Part shown: positions 59,688 through 64,000 of the stretch, piece by piece | Layout of the letters: every line of letters begins with the position of its first letter | How positions within the stretch are numbered: position 1 is the first letter of the stretch | Assembly (NCBI RefSeq): GCF_003058225.1 | Contig: NZ_QBUG01000007.1 | Span: 163,498 to 227,497, forward strand | DNA from: Promicromonospora sp. AC04 | GTDB lineage: Bacteria; Actinomycetota; Actinomycetes; Actinomycetales; Cellulomonadaceae | Reading direction: 5' to 3' | DNA length: 64,000 nucleotides | Notes under the pieces: generated by a model | What the model was told of the DNA's origin: nothing | The model's database searches: none | Seen by the model: the letters and a program-made list of their open reading frames with translations, nothing else | Program-made: the position numbers and the translations under genes

Positions 59688-59957
59688 GTCGGTGGTCGCC
59701 GCGACCCGGCCGGACGGTGGCGAGACGTTGCGCGCGGCGTCGTACGCCCGCACCGTGTACCCGTACGCGGTCTCGGGGTCCAGACCCGCGTCGGTGTACG
59801 ACGTCGTGCTCGAGCGGGCCACGACCGCGCCGTCCCGCAGCACCTCGTAACCCGTCACGCCCACGTCGTCCGTGGCCGCGGCCCACGTCAGGGAGACGGC
59901 AGGTAGTGCGCCGAAACCGACCACCACCGCAGAACCGCTCACCACCCGGACAGCCAT
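59688..59957 (-). pseudogene. Orphan fibronectin type III domain fragment
   Basis: In frame with the TPR-like gene but upstream of its ribosome site, this stretch encodes a complete FN3 repeat: VSLTWAAATDDVGVTGYEVL through ETAYGYTVRAYDAARNVSPP. No signal peptide, enzyme domain or start site is visible. FN3 repeats normally link domains of secreted polysaccharidases. A fusion protein starting at 59957 cannot be excluded. Confidence 0.45.
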
Positions 59958-60128
59958 GACCGAGCGTCCCGGGGACGCCTGCTACTCGCCATCGGCACAG
60001 CCCGGAGGGTGACCGGCCGTCGTGAACGGACCGTGCACGTCTCGGCTTGGACTGCCGACGCTGGGCAGGAAGCCTGGAGATCGCGTTCGGACCGGGAGGA
60101 CAAAGACTCTCACCGGACCGGGCCCAGA

Positions 60129-60134
60129 TAGGTT
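60129..60134 (+). promoter_or_regulatory. -10 box of the methyltransferase gene
   Basis: TAGGTT, 7 bases before an ATG at 60142, which would be a leaderless start 10 codons upstream of the chosen one. The stretch 59958-60128 shows nothing else. Confidence 0.4.
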
Positions 60135-60171
60135 CACCGCCATGCGGACGAGAACCCACGGAGGGGACCCG

Positions 60172-60876
60172 ATGAACGCGGATCACTACGACGGCTTCGC
60201 TGACAGCTACGACGCCGAGAACGTCGACAGCCTGCTCAACGCCTACTACAACCGGCCCGCTCTGGTCGGCCTGGCCGGCGACGTCACGGGGCGACGGATA
60301 CTCGATGCGGGGTGCGGGTCCGGAACGATCACCGCGGACCTGCAGGCCGGAGGTGCGGTGATGACCGGGTTCGACGACAGCCGCGCGATGATCGAGCTGG
60401 CACGACGACGGCTCGGCGACGACGTGCCGCTGCGCGTCGCCGACCTCGGACAGCCTCTGCCGTTCGCGGACGCCGCGTTCGACGACGTCATCGCCTCACT
60501 CGTGCTGCACTACCTCGAGGACTGGTCCGCGCCGCTCGCAGAGATCCGGCGGATCCTCAAGCCGGGTGGGCGACTCATCCTGTCCGTCAACCATCCCTTC
60601 GCCCATGCGTTCAATTACCCGACAGAGGACAACTTCGCGCTGAGGCAGTACTCGGAAGAGTTCGACTTCGCCGGTACGAAGGCGACCCTGACGTTCTGGA
60701 ACAGGCCTCTGCACGCGATGACCGACGCCTTCACCGCTGCGGGCTTCCGCATCGCCGTCGTGAGTGAACCCCCGCCCGCCCCGGACACACCACGCGACCT
60801 CCTCCCGCCCCGCATCGCCGCTGGCGAGCGGAGCGCCTTCTTCGCCTTCCTCTTCTTCGTCCTCGAAGCGGCCTGA
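60172..60876 (+). CDS. Class I SAM-dependent methyltransferase
   Basis: A 234-residue methyltransferase: MNADHYDGFADSYDAENVDS, motif I ILDAGCGSGTITADL, motif II GFDDSRAMIELARRRLGDD, and VIASLVLHYLEDWSAPLAEI then EIRRILKPGGRLILSV. It methylates an unknown small molecule. ATG at 60172 has GGAGGGG upstream; the leaderless ATG at 60142 is the alternative. It stands alone between convergent genes. Confidence 0.85.
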   Translation: MNADHYDGFADSYDAENVDSLLNAYYNRPALVGLAGDVTGRRILDAGCGSGTITADLQAGGAVMTGFDDSRAMIELARRRLGDDVPLRVADLGQPLPFADAAFDDVIASLVLHYLEDWSAPLAEIRRILKPGGRLILSVNHPFAHAFNYPTEDNFALRQYSEEFDFAGTKATLTFWNRPLHAMTDAFTAAGFRIAVVSEPPPAPDTPRDLLPPRIAAGERSAFFAFLFFVLEAA

Positions 60877-61023
60877 GCAGTGAGCGGCTCCGCCAACCCA
60901 GGGCTGCGGATCCGCTCGTCCTTTGTCAGGGCAGGTCAGGCCCGTGCGACCAGAACGTCGGGTCGCAGACAGAATCCGCAACTAGGGCCGATACCTGCCT
61001 GCGCGGCATACTCGACGAGGCTC

Positions 61024-61440
61024 CTAGTCCGCAGAGCCCGGCGGGACCACCCATTGGGTGGGCTGTCCGGTGACGGCGGCGATCATGTCGAAGTCACCGT
61101 CGTAGTGCAGGACTGAGGCCTGGTGCCGCTCGGCGACCGCTGCGATCACGAGATCCGCCACCGACAAGGCCCGCCAGTTCCCTGCGCCGACCAGCTGTGC
61201 CTGCACCTCGGCGGCACGATCCCAGACTTCGTCCGGAGTGGGCAGCCAGTCAAAGCCTCGCAGCCCGTCGCGGATCCGTTCCGCGTCGCCTTTCGACCGG
61301 GCAGAGTGCATGACCTCCAGCTCGACAGCGCCGCAGATCGCCAGGCGACCGGCCTGGTGCAGCGGTTGGAGCACATCCCGGGCTGCGGGCTTCGAGTAGC
61401 GGGCGAACGCGGACTTGTCGATCAGGTAGCGCGTCGCCAC
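61024..61440 (-). CDS. vapC: VapC-family PIN-domain toxin
   Basis: A 138-residue PIN nuclease: MATRYLIDKSAFARYSKPAA (Asp8), ICGAVELEVMHSARSKGDAE (Glu), RALSVADLVIAAVAERHQAS (Asp) and HYDGDFDMIAAV with the last acidic pair. All four catalytic acids are present. VapC toxins cut tRNA or rRNA with Mg2+. It lies 2 bases downstream of vapB. GTG start. Confidence 0.87.
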   Translation of the reverse strand: MATRYLIDKSAFARYSKPAARDVLQPLHQAGRLAICGAVELEVMHSARSKGDAERIRDGLRGFDWLPTPDEVWDRAAEVQAQLVGAGNWRALSVADLVIAAVAERHQASVLHYDGDFDMIAAVTGQPTQWVVPPGSAD

Positions 61441-61442
61441 GA

Positions 61443-61679
61443 TTAGGCGGCGCCCTGGGCGTTGCCGTCAGCCCGCTGGATCGGCCCGGTCAGGTCTGGG
61501 AGACCGCCGTCGCTGAGCCAGTCGAAGAACTGCTCGCGCTTGCGCCGTTTGATCGCGTCCTCCAGGGCCGCGTTCACGGTCGCAACCTTCGTCGTCGTCC
61601 CGAAAATCTCAGCCGCTGCGGCGAGCTTCTCGTCGTCCATGTCGATCACGGTACGAGTCGTGGTGACCACCTCCAACAC
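61443..61679 (-). CDS. vapB: VapB-family antitoxin
   Basis: A 78-residue antitoxin: TTTRTVIDMDDEKLAAAAEI then FGTTTKVATVNAALEDAIKR, the ribbon-helix-helix pattern of VapB (TVIDxDDELL, TKxxTVNxAL), and a C-terminal KREQFFDWLSDGGLPDLTG arm that wraps VapC. GTG at 61679 is favoured by the TAAGGT box 6 bases upstream; GTG at 61670 is possible. It represses its own operon through the palindromes upstream. Confidence 0.82.
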   Translation of the reverse strand: MLEVVTTTRTVIDMDDEKLAAAAEIFGTTTKVATVNAALEDAIKRRKREQFFDWLSDGGLPDLTGPIQRADGNAQGAA

Positions 61680-61685
61680 ACACAC

Positions 61686-61691
61686 CTTACC
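61686..61691 (-). promoter_or_regulatory. -10 box of the vapBC operon
   Basis: Minus-strand TAAGGT, 6 bases before the GTG at 61679 and 3 bases from the first TTGATATCA operator. Confidence 0.5.
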
Positions 61692-61694
61692 CCG

Positions 61695-61725
61695 TTGATA
61701 TCAAAGTTCGCGAGTATTGATATCA
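61695..61725. promoter_or_regulatory. Twin-palindrome operator of vapBC
   Basis: TTGATATCA at 61695-61703 and again at 61717-61725, 22 bases apart (two helical turns), upstream of vapB. This is the usual site layout for an RHH antitoxin. Confidence 0.65.
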
Positions 61726-61796
61726 GGATCGGCCCTGCGGCGCCACTCGGCCGGGCGAAGGGCCACCGCAGGATCCCGTGCGCGCTGTGGTGGCAT

Positions 61797-61923
61797 GGAG
61801 ATCGATCGACGACGCAACGGCGAGGGCTCTACCCGGAAGCACAAGACGCCGTCGGGCAAGCAGCGATGGCGCTTCCAGTGGACCGATCCGGGCGCCAGCT
61901 CCGCGCGCCGGTTACCCTACGGC
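61797..61923 (+). pseudogene. Possible N-terminal fragment of a tyrosine-recombinase gene
   Basis: The frame MEIDRRRNGEGSTRKH then KTPSGKQRWRFQWTDPG resembles the arm-binding start of phage/ICE integrases (RRxNGEGSxY...G.W). It runs in frame into the SDR gene but lies upstream of that gene's own promoter. No catalytic recombinase part is present. Confidence 0.3.
61913..61918 (+). promoter_or_regulatory. -10 box of the SDR gene, leaderless
   Basis: TACCCT, then 5 bases to the GTG at 61924. Confidence 0.35.
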
Positions 61924-63423
61924 GTGCCATCGAACGCGGGGATCGACCCGGACGAGCTTGCCACCACCCTTCGGGTGCTGGGCAGTCTCAAGGACCTCGA
62001 CCCCAACCATCCTGACGTCCAGACCGTAAAACGGGCGACCGGCTACATGTGGAAGCTGCTCAAGAAGTCCCGTAAGGCCGCGGTCCGCGAGGAGATCCAG
62101 GCGCACGACCGGAGCGTCATCGAGCGGACGGCGACCGGTTCGGCGGCGCGGATCGACGACGAGACCGCCGGCATCCCGCTGGTCTCGACCGCGCCGGGGG
62201 CGTTCGCCGGGGAGCTGCGCACCGCCCGCGCCTGCTACATCTGCAAGTCGGACTACACGCTGGTCGACTCGTTCTACCACGGGCTGTGCCCGGACTGCGC
62301 CGCGAAGAGCCACGTGCGGCGCGACCAGCGCACGGACCTGACCGGCCGCCGCGCCCTGCTCACCGGGGGCCGCGCGAAGATCGGCATGTACATCGCGTTG
62401 CGCCTGCTGCGCGACGGCGCTCACCTCACCATCACCACCCGCTTCCCGAAGGACGCGGTGCGCCGCTTCTCGGCGATGCCCGACGCCCCCGACTGGCTGC
62501 ACCGGCTCAAGATCGTCGGGATCGACCTGCGCGATCCCACCCAGGTGATCGCCCTGGCCGACGACGTCGCCGCGGCGGGCCCGCTCGACATCCTGGTCAA
62601 CAACGCCTGCCAAACGGTCCGCCGGTCCCCGGGGGCCTACTCGCAGCTCGTCGAGGGCGAGTCGGCGCCGGACGCCCCGCTGCCCTACGGGCTGGAACCG
62701 CCGGAGATGGTCACCTTCGATCATGTCTCCGAGGCGCACCCTGCCGCGATCGCGGGGGCGCTGACCGCCTTGTCGGTCGCCCACCGTGAGGGGCAGTCGC
62801 AGGACGACGCCGTCGCGATGCACACCGCTGCGTCCCTGACGGCGCTGGCACTCCGGGCGGGCTCGGCCTCCCTGGACGCCCACCTGGCCGGCACGGCCGT
62901 CGATGCCGGCGGGCTGCTCCCCGACCTGCAGACGACCAACTCGTGGACCCAGGTCGTGGACGAGGTCGACCCGCTGGAGCTCCTGGAGGTCCAGCTCTGC
63001 AACGCGATCGCGCCGTTCCTGCTCATCTCCCGGCTGCGGCCCGCGATGCGGGCCGCGACGGCCACGTCGCGACGCGGGTACGTCGTCAACGTCTCGGCGA
63101 TGGAGGGGCAGTTCTCCCGCCGGTACAAGGGCGCGGGGCACCCGCACACCAACATGGCCAAGGCCGCCCTCAACATGTTGACCCGGACCTCGGCCGGGGA
63201 GATGTTCGAGAAGGACCGCGTCCTGATGACCGCGGTGGACACCGGGTGGATCACGGACGAGCGCCCGCACCAGGAGAAGCTGCGGATCGCCGCCGAGGGC
63301 TGGCACGCGCCCCTCGACCTGGTGGACGGCGCCGCCCGCGTCTACGACCCGATCGTCCAGGGCGAGGCCGGGACCGACCTGTACGGCTGCTTCCTCAAGG
63401 ACTACGAGCCGTCGCCCTGGTAG
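61924..63423 (+). CDS. SDR-fold protein with an N-terminal zinc ribbon and no catalytic Tyr
   Basis: A 499-residue protein. Residues 100-130 carry a zinc ribbon (C104-x2-C107...C122-x2-C125); from about 140 an SDR Rossmann fold begins TGRRALLTGGRAKIGMYIAL, with ILVNNACQT and YVVNVSAMEGQF (Ser). At the YxxxK site the sequence is HPHTNMAKAALNMLTR, so Thr stands where the catalytic Tyr should be while the Lys is kept. It ends VDTGWITDERPHQEKL. It may be a non-catalytic sensor or use another residue. Long for an SDR (usual 250). Confidence 0.75.
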   Translation: MPSNAGIDPDELATTLRVLGSLKDLDPNHPDVQTVKRATGYMWKLLKKSRKAAVREEIQAHDRSVIERTATGSAARIDDETAGIPLVSTAPGAFAGELRTARACYICKSDYTLVDSFYHGLCPDCAAKSHVRRDQRTDLTGRRALLTGGRAKIGMYIALRLLRDGAHLTITTRFPKDAVRRFSAMPDAPDWLHRLKIVGIDLRDPTQVIALADDVAAAGPLDILVNNACQTVRRSPGAYSQLVEGESAPDAPLPYGLEPPEMVTFDHVSEAHPAAIAGALTALSVAHREGQSQDDAVAMHTAASLTALALRAGSASLDAHLAGTAVDAGGLLPDLQTTNSWTQVVDEVDPLELLEVQLCNAIAPFLLISRLRPAMRAATATSRRGYVVNVSAMEGQFSRRYKGAGHPHTNMAKAALNMLTRTSAGEMFEKDRVLMTAVDTGWITDERPHQEKLRIAAEGWHAPLDLVDGAARVYDPIVQGEAGTDLYGCFLKDYEPSPW

Positions 63424-63466
63424 AGCTGGGTGATCGCGGAGAGTCCGCCTTGGGACCGCGTCGAGG

Positions 63467-64000
63467 TCATCCGGGGAAGATCCGAAGCCACGAGTCTCGG
63501 GGTGCCTCGATCCAGGACCGTAAGCGGTTGTCTTTCATTTCACTTACCGTCCCGATGTTCCCAGGAACATCGATTCGCCTGAAATTGTCAAACGCATCGA
63601 GGTAGGCACGTGCGACGGCAGGGTACAAATCGGCTGCCGCAACCGATGTGCGGCGAGCCTTTACCCCGTAATGATCGCCTTCGGGCCGTCCAACCGTCAG
63701 CAGCAGAAACCCCGGCCAGCCCCGAATGCATTCCAGACGTATTGGGATCGCCCGCTCCGAGAGACTTGTCTTGCCCACACGATTTTCGCGACAGTCGTCG
63801 AGCATGATGGTCAGCCCCGGCCACAGCATTCCCACATCGTCCCAATAATCGGGACCGAACATTTCGGTCCCGTCAATGGTCATGCTGATGAAACCTTCCA
63901 CATACCCATTCCCTTTCTGGGTGAAGGTGTCCAGATCCTGGACCGACTCGAATTTCGGTGACCCGTGGCGGTCATATAGGAATGTCTGAATAGCGATGTC
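63467..64000 (-). CDS. Hypothetical protein, partial, AT-richer
   Basis: The frame is open from the right edge to the TGA at 63467, at least 177 codons: IAIQTFLYDRHGSPKFESVQ, YVEGFISMTIDGTEMFGPDY, WDDVGMLWPGLTIMLDDC, and PIRLECIRGWPGFLLLTVG. It is a soluble, Trp-rich alpha/beta protein with GC content well below its neighbours. Small, low-GC, Trp-rich stand-alone proteins of this kind are often immunity proteins, but no toxin is in view. No family recognised. Its start lies beyond the window. Confidence 0.5.
   Translation of the reverse strand, partial: DIAIQTFLYDRHGSPKFESVQDLDTFTQKGNGYVEGFISMTIDGTEMFGPDYWDDVGMLWPGLTIMLDDCRENRVGKTSLSERAIPIRLECIRGWPGFLLLTVGRPEGDHYGVKARRTSVAAADLYPAVARAYLDAFDNFRRIDVPGNIGTVSEMKDNRLRSWIEAPRDSWLRIFPG

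Noticed and set aside
1-64000. tRNA, rRNA or insertion-sequence genes
   Set aside because: I scanned the gaps by eye for tRNA-like acceptor/T-loop patterns and transposase motifs and saw none; a covariance-model scan would be needed to be sure.

Overview
The window is about 64 kb of very GC-rich chromosomal DNA. Gene content and order point to an actinobacterium: ruvC-ruvA-ruvB-yajC-secD-secF-apt-relA in a row, a LigD-type end-joining polymerase, an Rv2578c-type radical SAM protein, and many genes whose start codon sits 5-8 bases after a TANNNT -10 box (leaderless transcripts). The chitinases and the core-gene order fit the Micrococcales (Cellulomonadaceae/Promicromonosporaceae-like), but no rRNA or tRNA gene is present to fix the genus. 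No plasmid, phage or IS backbone and no CRISPR array was seen.

Layout. 1-6195: a tightly overlapping chemosensory operon (receptor tail, CheW, CheA-REC hybrid, CheB, CheR-TPR, second CheW, REC-GGDEF). It has the complete parts list of a Wsp-type pathway that makes c-di-GMP. 6267-12172: a DUF6314 gene, then a secreted polysaccharide-degradation block with an alginate-lyase-like enzyme and three paralogous GH18 chitinases. The chitinases share an 18-bp palindromic motif at an identical distance from each start codon. 12216-16168: an ABC-F ATPase behind a 12-codon leader ORF, and a TetR regulator divergent from a FAD monooxygenase with two matching operators between them. 16175-24139: three DUF4190 membrane proteins, a GNAT enzyme, aspS, a CorA-like membrane protein with an intact GMN motif, a PPOX oxidoreductase and an AlaA-type aminotransferase. 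24194-29424: a single-pass propeller protein with 21-residue repeats, a phosphotransferase, an intein-interrupted radical SAM protein behind a LexA-type box, and a decayed toxin/RHH antitoxin pair. 29519-35604: hisS, a DinB-like protein, an MBL-fold hydrolase, a membrane-anchored cyclophilin and a DUF349 protein.

35678-39228: a hypothetical gene, a LigD-type polymerase/primase, a RibD-C/DHFR-like enzyme and an ATP-dependent DNA ligase, suggesting end-joining repair (no Ku in the window). 39307-49998: housekeeping block (relA, apt, secF, secD, yajC, ruvB, ruvA, ruvC, yebC, pdxT). 50059-53010: five overlapping genes of a SipW/TasA-like surface system with its own ER-type signal peptidase and an LPRTG-anchored protein. 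53375-59543: NUDIX hydrolase, a possible 48-codon gene, hrpB, a divergent pair with a CrtA-like protein, and a TPR-like protein. 60172-64000: methyltransferase, VapBC with a twin-palindrome operator, an SDR-fold protein with a zinc ribbon and no catalytic Tyr, and an AT-richer partial gene at the edge.

How it fits together: the left end senses and sets c-di-GMP, the secreted enzymes feed on chitin and uronate polymers, and the SipW cluster probably builds surface material. The rest is information processing, secretion and DNA repair, with small accessory islands (TA remnants, intein, gene fragments) between operons.
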